This document shows positions 42,932 through 50,949 of a stretch of DNA of 64,000 bases, piece by piece. The position numbers and the translations under genes are program-made. This DNA comes from Desulfatiglans sp. (lineage in GTDB: Bacteria > Desulfobacterota > DSM-4660 > Desulfatiglandales > HGW-15): contig JAAZBV010000017.1 in NCBI GenBank assembly GCA_012513605.1, positions 1 through 64,000 of the forward strand, in the 5' to 3' direction. Below the pieces are notes generated by a model. It was not told where the DNA came from. It did no database searches and was given only the letters and a program-made list of their open reading frames with translations. Each line of letters begins with the position of its first letter. Positions within the stretch are counted from its first letter, which is position 1.

Positions 42932-45043
42932 ATGGAAATGGTGGAAGCGGAGCAGGAAGGTAAGAGTCTCAGTATTTTAAGGGAGCAGGTTAAAGCCATT
43001 CAGGAGAGGTACGAAAACAGAATCTCAGACCTCTCGGTTATTCATGAATTGGGCAGGGTAATAATAAATGTGCACGACTTTAAGAGGCTCTGTGAAGAGC
43101 TTCTTACGATAATTATCCGGAACACGGTTGCAGAGAACTGCTCAGTAATGTTTCAGGATAGAAAACGTGAGGGGCTGTACCTCATATGCGCCTCAGACCA
43201 TAACAGGCAGAAATATGTTATTGATCCAAGAATGGTCTTTTCAAAGGAAAGGGTAATATATTCGCCTGATGCTGACAGGGGCGCAGCCGGAAAGGCATTA
43301 ATGGATAACAACCCGGTGTTGATAGAAAATGCGGAAGGTTCAGGGCTGTTTTCATCTGGCCCTGAAACACAGGTGAAGATCAAAAGCCTTTTATCAGTGC
43401 CATTTTCGATTGAAGACAGGATCAGGGGGGTAATCAACCTGAGCCATTCAGAGCCAGGCATCTTTTCACAGGATCATGTAAACCTCTTCAGGGTTATTGC
43501 AGATTTTGTCGGGGTATCACTCTATTCTTCACTCAATTATCATAAACTTAAAAACAGTGAGGAGAACTTCAGGTCATTAATCGAGCATTCAAATAATGGC
43601 ATCGCAATATTGCAGAATGATCTCCATGTCTATGCAAACCCGAAATACAAGGACTTGACCGGGTATTCCTCTGCTGAACTGAGCGGGCTTTCAATTGATA
43701 AACTTATGGATTTTTCATATCAGCAGGCAGATCTCAGGATGCTGTTGAATCACCTCAGGGTAAATACAGGCAATGAGCTGTTCAATGCACGCCTAATCAA
43801 GCAAAACGGGGAGTTACTTGATGTAGAGATAAGCGCATCCTCCGTGCTCTATTACGGGAGAATGACCCTTGTCGTTTCCGTGCTCGATATCTCAGACAGG
43901 AAGATACTTGAAAGACAGCTTATACATGCCCAGAAGATGCAGTCAATGGGCACCCTTGCCGGGGGTATTGCCCATAACTTCAATAATCTCCTCATGGGTA
44001 TACAGGGGAATGCATCCATTGCACTCCTTGATGTGAAGGAGGAGAGCCCCACACATAAGAATCTTCTCAATATAGAGAAGCTTGTAAAAAACGGGGCCAA
44101 CCTCACGAGCCAGCTTTTAGGTTATGCAAGGGAAGGCAAATTTGAGATAAAACCCATAAACCTGAACCTTGTTGTAAAGGAGACCTCTGAAACCTTTGGT
44201 GCCACCAGAAAGGATATACAGATCATACTTGACCTTGAACCAAAAATCGCAGGTGTAAAGGCGGATCAGGGGCAGATAGAGCAGACGCTCTTGAATCTCT
44301 TTATAAATGCCTCTGATGCAATGCCTCACGGCGGGACACTTACCATCAGGAGCTCAAATGTTACTGACAGGGATATAGGTGATAAGCCCTACAAGGCAAA
44401 AAAGGGCAAATATATTCTTTTATCAGTCAGGGATACAGGCATCGGTATTGCCCCAGGGGTAATAGACAGGGTTTTTGAACCCTTTTTTACTACAAAGGGG
44501 CTGGCAAAAGGGACAGGCTTAGGGCTTGCTTCTGCCTATGGCATAATTAAGGGGCACGGCGGGTACATAGATGTATCATCCGTACAGGGCAGGGAGACCA
44601 CCTTCAGCATCTATCTGCCATCAACCGGGGAATATTTTATAAATGAAGATGCAACATCTGATCAGCTCTTTACCGGGGCCGGTACAATATTACTGGTTGA
44701 TGATGAGGAGATCATTACCTATACTGGTGAGCAGATGCTTAAGAAACTTGGGTACAATGTGATTGTTGCTGAAAACGGTAAAAAGGCCATAGATATCTTT
44801 AGTAAAGAACATAAGAATATCAGCCTTGTTCTGCTTGATATGATTATGCCCGGGATGGGAGGCATGGAAACCTTTGACAGGCTTAAAGAGGTAGACAGTA
44901 ATGTAAGGGTGCTCCTCTCAAGCGGTTACAGCCTTGACGGCCAGGCAAGGGAGATCATGGACAGGGGCTGTAACGGCTTTATACAGAAACCTTTTACACT
45001 TAATAATATCTCGCAGAAGGTAAGAGAGATAATCGGTGATTAA
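42932..45043 (+). CDS. Hybrid histidine kinase, GAF-PAS-HisKA-HATPase-REC
   Basis: A 703-residue cytosolic sensor kinase. GAF-type domain at about 35-195 (LTIIIRNTVAENCSVMFQD ... LLSVPFSIEDRIRGVINLSH), PAS at about 205-325 (FRSLIEHSNNGIAILQND ... VVSVLDISDRKILER), HisKA with phospho-acceptor His348 in GGIAHNFNNLL, HATPase with LFINASDAMPHGG, DTGIGIAP and GTGLGLAS, and a C-terminal receiver with ILLVDDEE and Asp636 in LLDMIMPGMGG. No membrane segments. The receiver has no output domain, so phosphate probably moves to another receiver or back. It is co-transcribed with the upstream HDOD gene and resembles the kinase at 58618. Confidence 0.95.
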   Translation: MEMVEAEQEGKSLSILREQVKAIQERYENRISDLSVIHELGRVIINVHDFKRLCEELLTIIIRNTVAENCSVMFQDRKREGLYLICASDHNRQKYVIDPRMVFSKERVIYSPDADRGAAGKALMDNNPVLIENAEGSGLFSSGPETQVKIKSLLSVPFSIEDRIRGVINLSHSEPGIFSQDHVNLFRVIADFVGVSLYSSLNYHKLKNSEENFRSLIEHSNNGIAILQNDLHVYANPKYKDLTGYSSAELSGLSIDKLMDFSYQQADLRMLLNHLRVNTGNELFNARLIKQNGELLDVEISASSVLYYGRMTLVVSVLDISDRKILERQLIHAQKMQSMGTLAGGIAHNFNNLLMGIQGNASIALLDVKEESPTHKNLLNIEKLVKNGANLTSQLLGYAREGKFEIKPINLNLVVKETSETFGATRKDIQIILDLEPKIAGVKADQGQIEQTLLNLFINASDAMPHGGTLTIRSSNVTDRDIGDKPYKAKKGKYILLSVRDTGIGIAPGVIDRVFEPFFTTKGLAKGTGLGLASAYGIIKGHGGYIDVSSVQGRETTFSIYLPSTGEYFINEDATSDQLFTGAGTILLVDDEEIITYTGEQMLKKLGYNVIVAENGKKAIDIFSKEHKNISLVLLDMIMPGMGGMETFDRLKEVDSNVRVLLSSGYSLDGQAREIMDRGCNGFIQKPFTLNNISQKVREIIGD

Positions 45044-45054
45044 GAGTGTTAAGG

Positions 45055-45858
45055 CTAACCTTTCGTATCCTTGAGGTAATCATCAATATTTGCCCCGAGC
45101 TGTTTTGAGAGGTCCTGGGCTGCTTTAGCCACCAGCGGGCCGTATTCCTTTATCTCTTCGGTTGAAAACAGACCCAGCACCAGAAGATAACCGATCGGTT
45201 TTTTGCTGATGTCAATAACAGGTGCAGCAGCAGCATTAAGCCCCGGTGTTATCTCACCTATATCGGTTGCATAACCTGTTTCCCTGGCCAGCGCAAGCTC
45301 CTTCATCAACCGCTCTCTATCAAAATTTTCCGGGGCACCATGGAAATAGAGTTTCTCCTTTTTCAGGAGTTCATTCAGCTCATCCTCTGGTAAAAAAGCC
45401 GCTATGGCCTTTCCATGTGCGCCAAATGAGAGAGGGACATGTTTGCCCACACGGGTTGTTACAATTATCTTTTTGTCACTTTCATAGCGTGATACAACAA
45501 CTACCGTATCACCATCTATAATTCCAAGCGCTGCGGTGCCGTTTACCTTGTCAGAGAGGTCTTTTATTATCGGGTCTGCAAATGCAATCACATTTATGCC
45601 ATCAAGCACCTTCCTTGAAAGGGCAATAAGGCCTGTACCAAGGGAATAGCCCTTTTTCCGGCCCCTGCTCTGCACGAGGTTGAACCTCTGAAGTGTGTGG
45701 AGAATGCCAAATGCCTTGCTCTTATGAATCCCCACCTCTTCGCATATCTCGGTTAAACCCATGTGGGATGATTTTGAACCTGCAAGGCACAAAAGTACGC
45801 GTATAGCCTGGTCAACTGCAGGTACTATATATTTATTATCACTATCCTTATTTTCCAT
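45055..45858 (-). CDS. IclR family transcriptional regulator
   Basis: A 267-residue regulator. Winged helix at the N-terminus (YIVPAVDQAIRVLLCLAGSKSSHMGLTEICEEVGIHKSKAFGILHTLQRF, residues ~10-70) and the IclR effector domain (GTAALGIIDGDTVVVVSRYESD ... FGAHGKAIAAFLPEDELNELL, ending with ITPGLNAAAAPVID). IclR proteins bind small organic acids and repress or activate adjacent catabolic genes. It is divergent from aor, with a palindromic region at 46045-46077 between them, so control of aor is likely by position (inference). The stop is 12 bases from that of the hybrid kinase, in convergent orientation. Confidence 0.93.
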   Translation of the reverse strand: MENKDSDNKYIVPAVDQAIRVLLCLAGSKSSHMGLTEICEEVGIHKSKAFGILHTLQRFNLVQSRGRKKGYSLGTGLIALSRKVLDGINVIAFADPIIKDLSDKVNGTAALGIIDGDTVVVVSRYESDKKIIVTTRVGKHVPLSFGAHGKAIAAFLPEDELNELLKKEKLYFHGAPENFDRERLMKELALARETGYATDIGEITPGLNAAAAPVIDISKKPIGYLLVLGLFSTEEIKEYGPLVAKAAQDLSKQLGANIDDYLKDTKG

Positions 45859-46044
45859 AATTGTTTCACATCCAGAACTATTGTTTTTGCGCTTTATTTA
45901 GATTAAATCAGGAGGGATGTCAAGGTATAATATCCCTGCACACAAAAATCGTTTCTGATCTCCTGCCCCCTTAATAGGATTGACAGATGAACCATGTTCC
46001 ATTAGAATTTCCGATATGTTATTTTTAATAAATGGGCATATATA

Positions 46045-46077
46045 GATTTCAAATTTGAGATTTGAAATCTCAAATTT
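46045..46077. promoter_or_regulatory. Overlapping inverted repeats between iclR and aor
   Basis: AAATTTGAGATTT (46051-46063) and AAATCTCAAATTT (46065-46077) are exact reverse complements around a single base. A second pair, GATTTCAAAT and ATTTGAAATC, overlaps it at 46045-46069. The site ends 6 bases before the aor Shine-Dalgarno, so a bound regulator would block the gene. It could equally be one copy of a dispersed palindromic repeat, since this kind of TTTGAAATC wording occurs in such families. Confidence 0.55.
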
Positions 46078-46096
46078 ATTCATGAGGAGGTATTGG

Positions 46097-47965
46097 ATGG
46101 GTGGAGCTTATACAGGCAGGATCTTATTTGTTGATCTTTTATCAGGAAAACAACGGGTTGAGGAGTTATCAGAGGAGTATGTAAAAACATATATCGGAGG
46201 GTATGGGATCGGTGCAAAGATATTATATGAACTGGTCAGGCCTGACGCCGACCCCCTTGGCCCTGATAATGCCATAGGCTTTATGTCAGGGCTTCTGAAT
46301 GGAACAGGCGCACTTTTCGGTGGCCGTTATACTGTAGTATGCAAGTCACCGGTTACAAATGGGTGGAACGATGCCAACTCCGGCGGTTTTTTCGGGCCTG
46401 AGCTGAAAAAGGCTGGTTATGACGGGTTAATAGTAACAGGCGCCTCGCAAAAACCGGTATATATCTATATTAATGACGGTAAGGCGGAGATACGTGATGC
46501 ATCGAATCTCTGGGGAAAAGACACTGTTCAAACCCTTGAAGGGCTCATAGAGGAGACTGGTGAAAAGAAACTCAGGGCAGCAATAATAGGTCAGGCAGGT
46601 GAGATGCTTTCGCTCATGTCATGCGTTATTAATGAAAAACACCGTGCAGCAGGCAGGGGCGGATGCGGGGCTGTTATGGGCTCAAAAAGGCTTAAGGCTA
46701 TTGCTGTAAAAGGGACTGGGAAATTCAGTGTGGCAAAACCTGATGAATTTAAAGCCATATCTTCCGAAATATTACAGTCTATGAAGGATGGCCCGATGGC
46801 CGGCATGATCCAGGGGTTTGGGGCCTTTGGTACAGGGGGCGGAACAGGCGGAAACATCCTTAAGGGCGATACCCCTGTTAAGAACTGGGGCGGGGCAGGT
46901 GAAACAGATATGGGGCCATCTGAAGCGGAAAAACTCGCTACGCTGGCCTATGACGACAGGTATAATACTGGTAAATATGCCTGCGCAAACTGCCCGTTAG
47001 GTTGTGGCGCGCATTACAGCGTAAAGGATGGTAAATGGCCTGTACCGGATACAGACAGGCCTGAGTATGAGACCCTCGGGGCCTTTGGCGCCATGATGCT
47101 TAACAGCAATGCCGAATCTGTAATCAAATGCAATGATATCTGCAATAAATATGGCCTTGATACCATCTCTGCCGGGGCAACCATTGCCTGGGCAATGGAG
47201 TGTTATGAAAATGGCATTATCACAAAAGCTGAAACAGGGGATATTGCCCTCACCTGGGGCAATGCAGATGCCATTGTTGAAATGACCCAGGCCATTGCAG
47301 ACCAGAAAGGTTTTGGCAGGATACTTGCTCTTGGTTCAGAGGCGGCTGCAAAAAAACTGGGAAAAGGGTTTGAGTATCTCCAGAATGCAAGGGGCATAGA
47401 GCTCCCCATGCATGACCCAAGGTTTGCACCCGGTTTTGCAAGGACATACAGGTATGACCCTACACCAGGTCGTCATGTGAAGGGTGGGTCAGGGATCATA
47501 GAGATGAATATGCCGCCTGATCTCAGGTACAATGTAAAAGATAAAGGCCAGATGGATGCCGGGAATACCTTTGAGACAGAGGTACAGAATTCTGCCGGTC
47601 TCTGTGCATTTAGCAATTTTGCTGCGCCACCCGGTGCTATGGCAAGATATATAGCTGCTGCAACAGGCTGGGATTTTAATGAAAAGGATCTTCTTGATAC
47701 AGGAAAGAGGATATTCAATCTGAGGCATGCCTTTAATCTCAAGGCCGGTCAGGACCCGACAGAGGATATACTTACAAAAAGGGCAACAGGTGAACCTCCT
47801 TTAACCGAAGGTCCGCTAAAGGGCATCACAATTGACATCAAAAAACAGATAAGTCAGTTTTGCGATGTAATAGGATGGGATAAGGAGACACTTAAGCCTA
47901 CAAGGGAATCCCTTGAAGAAATCGGAGGGCTTGAAAAGGTGATAGAGGATCTTTACGGCAAGTAA
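46097..47965 (+). CDS. aor: Aldehyde:ferredoxin oxidoreductase (tungsten)
   Basis: A 622-residue tungstopterin enzyme that oxidises aldehydes to acids with ferredoxin in strict anaerobes, or runs backwards on acids. N-terminal YTGRILFVDLLSGKQRVEELSEEY and GGYGIGAKILYELV are typical, then SPVTNGWNDANSGGFFGPELKKAGYDG. The 4Fe-4S ligands are Cys296, Cys299, Cys303 (CANCPLGCG) and Cys503 (GLCAFSNF). Length fits the family. I start at ATG 46097 because GAGGAGG is at 46084-46090; an upstream in-frame ATG lies inside the palindromic repeat. A bidirectional terminator follows at 47991. An IclR gene on the opposite strand probably controls it. Confidence 0.95.
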   Translation: MGGAYTGRILFVDLLSGKQRVEELSEEYVKTYIGGYGIGAKILYELVRPDADPLGPDNAIGFMSGLLNGTGALFGGRYTVVCKSPVTNGWNDANSGGFFGPELKKAGYDGLIVTGASQKPVYIYINDGKAEIRDASNLWGKDTVQTLEGLIEETGEKKLRAAIIGQAGEMLSLMSCVINEKHRAAGRGGCGAVMGSKRLKAIAVKGTGKFSVAKPDEFKAISSEILQSMKDGPMAGMIQGFGAFGTGGGTGGNILKGDTPVKNWGGAGETDMGPSEAEKLATLAYDDRYNTGKYACANCPLGCGAHYSVKDGKWPVPDTDRPEYETLGAFGAMMLNSNAESVIKCNDICNKYGLDTISAGATIAWAMECYENGIITKAETGDIALTWGNADAIVEMTQAIADQKGFGRILALGSEAAAKKLGKGFEYLQNARGIELPMHDPRFAPGFARTYRYDPTPGRHVKGGSGIIEMNMPPDLRYNVKDKGQMDAGNTFETEVQNSAGLCAFSNFAAPPGAMARYIAAATGWDFNEKDLLDTGKRIFNLRHAFNLKAGQDPTEDILTKRATGEPPLTEGPLKGITIDIKKQISQFCDVIGWDKETLKPTRESLEEIGGLEKVIEDLYGK

Positions 47966-47990
47966 GCAACCTGCATGGGCTGCAAAAAAT

Positions 47991-48027
47991 ATAGAGGCCA
48001 CGGGTTAAGCGCGGCCTCTATATTTTT
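47991..48027. terminator. Bidirectional intrinsic terminator
   Basis: ATAGAGGCC (47991-47999) pairs with GGCCTCTAT (48013-48021) around a 13-base loop. ATTTTTATT follows on the + strand and AAAAAAT precedes it, giving a T run on the other strand as well. It lies between the convergent aor and outer-membrane protein genes and can end both. Confidence 0.88.
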
Positions 48028-48068
48028 ATTCATCTGAAAACCAAAAAAAGCTGATTTTGATACCTTTA

Positions 48069-49100
48069 TTAATCCCATCTATAGGTGGCAGTAAATGATA
48101 CCTGCTCAGGGTTGCTGTTTATTCCCTTCCCATTAATGTTATTACTGTTGTTGTAGAAGTTTGCCCTTATCCCGTATGACCACCTGAGGCTCGGGGAAAA
48201 GGAGGCACTAAAAGTGGCCATGCCCCCATTTGACTGGCTGTCATAACGATACATGAACATGGTATATAATTTCAGGTTATGCCAGTAGGAACCTGCAAAA
48301 ATATTCCCTGAATGGTAATTATGGCTTTTATAATCATTTTCCAGAGCATCATAATTATCTGAGCCTGTCATGTAGTTGTATCCTATACCCCAGTTTATTC
48401 CAACAGGCGAGGCAGGCAGATTAATCAGGTTTTTACCTTTGTAGGAAATCCCTGTCTGCCAACTGTAATCAGTGGCTTTATGTGACCCGGATACTTCATA
48501 TGACGGCTGGCTGTCAAACCTGTAGGATGATTCTATGTTAACTGAAGGTGCCATACCCTGATGTAAAATGCTCAGGAAGGGCAGGTGATAGGATAATCTC
48601 GCTGCTACATTGCCATTCCTGGTATTGTACCTATACATATCCTGTTCAAGGGCAGAGAGTGTCAACGGGCCAAGATTATCATCTGTAGTTGCCGAAGGAT
48701 AAATAGCATCCCCATACCATGCATAAAGATCAATGCTGGTATTATTAAAAGGGCCCCTGACCCTTATGCCATAATCAGGAATTTCATCACTGAAATTGAT
48801 GGTCTCCAGATTATAAAGGTAAGCGCCTGTTTGTTGATGCTGCTCCCTGGCATTTAATATTGTAACTGTTTGTTCTTTATTAGCTGGTGTCTCTGATGCC
48901 TTTTCAACTACAGTTGCCGTGGTGTTTGCAGGCCCGTTTTCATCTTTGTCATCATATCCGAACCACTGGGCAACATGTTTGGCCCATTGTACCGGTTTTG
49001 AGGCCCATTTTGGCAGGTCATAGGCGCTGCTTGTCCCTGAAAAAGAAAACAGGGCTATAATAACAAGCAGTTTCATGAAAAATAAATTTGTCTTTTTCAT
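48069..49100 (-). CDS. Putative outer-membrane beta-barrel protein
   Basis: A 343-residue exported protein with a signal peptide (MKKTNLFFMKLLVIIALFSF, cleavage near SSA-YD) and a strong GGAGGAAGG before its ATG. After an N-terminal linker with a NTTATVVEKAS stretch, residues from ~95 to the end alternate polar and aromatic residues in the manner of barrel strands (for example SIDLYAWYGDAIYPS, NVAARLSYHLPFLS, KLYTMFMYRYDSQS), ending in VSFTATYRWD with an aromatic residue near the C-terminus. I do not recognise the family. Its partner or substrate is unknown; the genes around it do not point to one. Confidence 0.68.
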   Translation of the reverse strand: MKKTNLFFMKLLVIIALFSFSGTSSAYDLPKWASKPVQWAKHVAQWFGYDDKDENGPANTTATVVEKASETPANKEQTVTILNAREQHQQTGAYLYNLETINFSDEIPDYGIRVRGPFNNTSIDLYAWYGDAIYPSATTDDNLGPLTLSALEQDMYRYNTRNGNVAARLSYHLPFLSILHQGMAPSVNIESSYRFDSQPSYEVSGSHKATDYSWQTGISYKGKNLINLPASPVGINWGIGYNYMTGSDNYDALENDYKSHNYHSGNIFAGSYWHNLKLYTMFMYRYDSQSNGGMATFSASFSPSLRWSYGIRANFYNNSNNINGKGINSNPEQVSFTATYRWD

Positions 49101-49340
49101 GCCTTCCTCCAGAAAAGCCTTTTAGATCCATTAACTGTAAATCATAGAAAATGCCTCTTTTCCCCTTACTGTCTGACTGTACATCTATGATTCTCCGGCA
49201 TCAAAAGATAGACCGGATATGTCTTTAGTAACTTAATAGAAGCATCTCTTATTTTATGAGTTGATACCCCCTTGCAAAACAGTATAAAGATAGATCTTTT
49301 TTAAGGTAAATACAAGAAATTTTTATGTAAATTCTACAGT

Positions 49341-50357
49341 CTATTCTGAAAAAATTGCCTCGGCAAAATCCTTTGCATTAAATGGCCTTAAATCATCCAT
49401 TTTTTCACCAACACCAATATATTTTATTGGTATGCCAAGCTGTCTGGAAATGCCCACTACAATCCCCCCCTTGGCTGTGCCATCCAGTTTTGTCAGGATT
49501 ATTCCGTTAAGGCCAAGGGTCTTGTGGAATATCTCTGCCTGTGAGATGGCATTCTGCCCGGTTGTGGCATCCAAAACAAGCCAGACCTGGTGGGGCGCAC
49601 CGGGAAGCTTTTTACCTGCCACCCTGTAGATCTTGCCCAGCTCCTCCATCAGGTTTACCTTTGTATGCAGCCTTCCGGCCGTATCTATCAGCAGGATATC
49701 GATCTGCCTGCTTACAGCAGCGCTCACCGCATCATAAACCACTGCAGATGGGTCTGCCCCTTCATTCTGCCTTATTACATCCGCTCCAACCCTTTCACCC
49801 CAGATGGCGAGTTGTTCAGCCGCAGCAGCCCTGAAGGTGTCTCCTGCTGCAAGCATCACCTTTTTACCCTCATTTGTATAAAGCGCTGCCACCTTGCCGA
49901 TTGTGGTGGTTTTACCCACACCGTTCACGCCAATCATCATGATAACCAGGGGTTCACCCTGTTTTGGCTCTTTTTCCTCCGGTTCAGCTATGGTAAGGAA
50001 CTCTATTATCTTTTCTTTAAGTGCGGCCTTTAGCTGTGATGGGTTATCAAGGTTCTTCCTCTCCACCCCTTCTCTTATAAGCTCAATAAGCTCCTTTGAT
50101 GCCTCTACCCCGAGGTCAGAAGTGAAAAGTATCTCTTCAAGCTCGTCAAGGAGTTCTGCATCTATCTCTTTTTTACCGAGAAAAAGCCGGTCAAGCCTGC
50201 CTGTAAACCCATCCCTTGTCTTTTTAAGCCCCTGTTTCAGGCGACTGAAAAAGCCCGTTTTTTCTTCAACAGGCTCTATAACTGTTTCAACCTTTTTTTT
50301 TCCGAATCCGAACATCCCTATTTCTCTTTCTGTATTGTAATAATTCTGACTGGTCAT
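49341..50357 (-). CDS. ftsY: Signal recognition particle receptor FtsY
   Basis: GTPase that docks SRP-ribosome complexes at the inner membrane. The 338-residue reading has the NG domain with GVNGVGKTTTIGKVA (G1), DTFRAAAAEQL, DTAGRL (G3), TKLDGTAKGG (G4) and the closing GEKMDDLRPFNAKDF. The N-terminal helix KTGFFSRLKQGLKKTRDGF is typical; no large acidic A domain is present. Two starts are possible: ATG 50357 with AGGG 8 bases upstream but inside a hairpin, or ATG 50315, which gives the familiar opening MFGFGKKK but weaker Shine-Dalgarno. It is last in the - strand order smc, stress protein, ftsY. Confidence 0.96.
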   Translation of the reverse strand: MTSQNYYNTEREIGMFGFGKKKVETVIEPVEEKTGFFSRLKQGLKKTRDGFTGRLDRLFLGKKEIDAELLDELEEILFTSDLGVEASKELIELIREGVERKNLDNPSQLKAALKEKIIEFLTIAEPEEKEPKQGEPLVIMMIGVNGVGKTTTIGKVAALYTNEGKKVMLAAGDTFRAAAAEQLAIWGERVGADVIRQNEGADPSAVVYDAVSAAVSRQIDILLIDTAGRLHTKVNLMEELGKIYRVAGKKLPGAPHQVWLVLDATTGQNAISQAEIFHKTLGLNGIILTKLDGTAKGGIVVGISRQLGIPIKYIGVGEKMDDLRPFNAKDFAEAIFSE

Positions 50358-50364
50358 TTATATG

Positions 50365-50391
50365 ACCCTGTGCGCTTTTATTGCACAGGGT
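50365..50391 (-). other. Perfect hairpin overlapping the ftsY upstream region
   Basis: ACCCTGTGC (50365-50373) and GCACAGGGT (50383-50391) form a nine-base perfect stem with a nine-base loop. There is no T run behind it on the - strand, so it is a poor terminator. On the ftsY strand the 3' arm holds the AGGG that would serve the start at 50357, so the hairpin could hide the ribosome-binding site. Confidence 0.6.
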
Positions 50392-50456
50392 AAGCAAATA
50401 GCATACTTTCTGTAGATGTGTACAGGTAAAACAGTTGCAGGGTATAGATGGAGATT

Positions 50457-50933
50457 TCAGGGTTCCGGTATTGTGAGAACCGGAATGGTTGAAAGCCTGA
50501 CCACCTTTTCAGCGACTGAACCGAAAATAAACCTTCGCCACCCTGTCCAGCCATGTGTTGCCATAACTATGAGGTCAACATCTTCTTTTTCAGCGGTCTT
50601 TACTATTTGATCAGGGGCATTCCCCTCCTTTATCAATATCTTTACCTTTATCTCTTTGGGTATCTGCTTTTTTATATGTTCTTCCAGATTATTTTTTGCG
50701 ATCTCCTTCATCTCCTCATAGTATTCCCTTGCATCAAACCCGGCAGGAGCAAGTGTGGAACCTCCATGGAAAACAGGGGGCACAACATGTATCAAGATAA
50801 GCTCTGCCGGGAGGGTCTCTGCTATTATAGCAGCAGCAGAAATCCCTTCATATGACGGTTCGCTAAGATCGGTGGTGCAGAGGATTTTTTTAGCCGGGAA
50901 TAGAATCTTTTTAGGTCTCTTATTTTTTGTCAA
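50457..50933 (-). CDS. Universal stress protein (UspA family)
   Basis: A 158-residue single-domain Usp. KILCTTDLSEPSYEGISAAAIIAETL begins the fold, ELILIHVVPPVFHGG is the second strand, and the nucleotide-binding signature is VDLIVMATHGWTGWRRFIFGSVAEKVVRLSTIPVLTI, which fits the GX2GX9GS/T pattern of ATP-binding members. It acts in the cytoplasm under stress or growth arrest. It starts 16 bases after smc ends and lies before ftsY on the same strand, so the three genes may be co-transcribed, which is not a usual neighbour set for a Usp. Confidence 0.93.
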   Translation of the reverse strand: MTKNKRPKKILFPAKKILCTTDLSEPSYEGISAAAIIAETLPAELILIHVVPPVFHGGSTLAPAGFDAREYYEEMKEIAKNNLEEHIKKQIPKEIKVKILIKEGNAPDQIVKTAEKEDVDLIVMATHGWTGWRRFIFGSVAEKVVRLSTIPVLTIPEP

Positions 50934-50949
50934 AATAATCCCTCCCTTG

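Noticed and set aside
45898-46083. 61-residue - strand frame beginning with FEISNLKFEI
   Set aside because: Its text comes from the palindromic TTTGAAATC repeat at 46045-46077; it is a repeat artefact.
49541-50340. Open frames antisense to ftsY (97-148 residues)
   Set aside because: They lie fully opposite the conserved FtsY GTPase motifs and have no family likeness.
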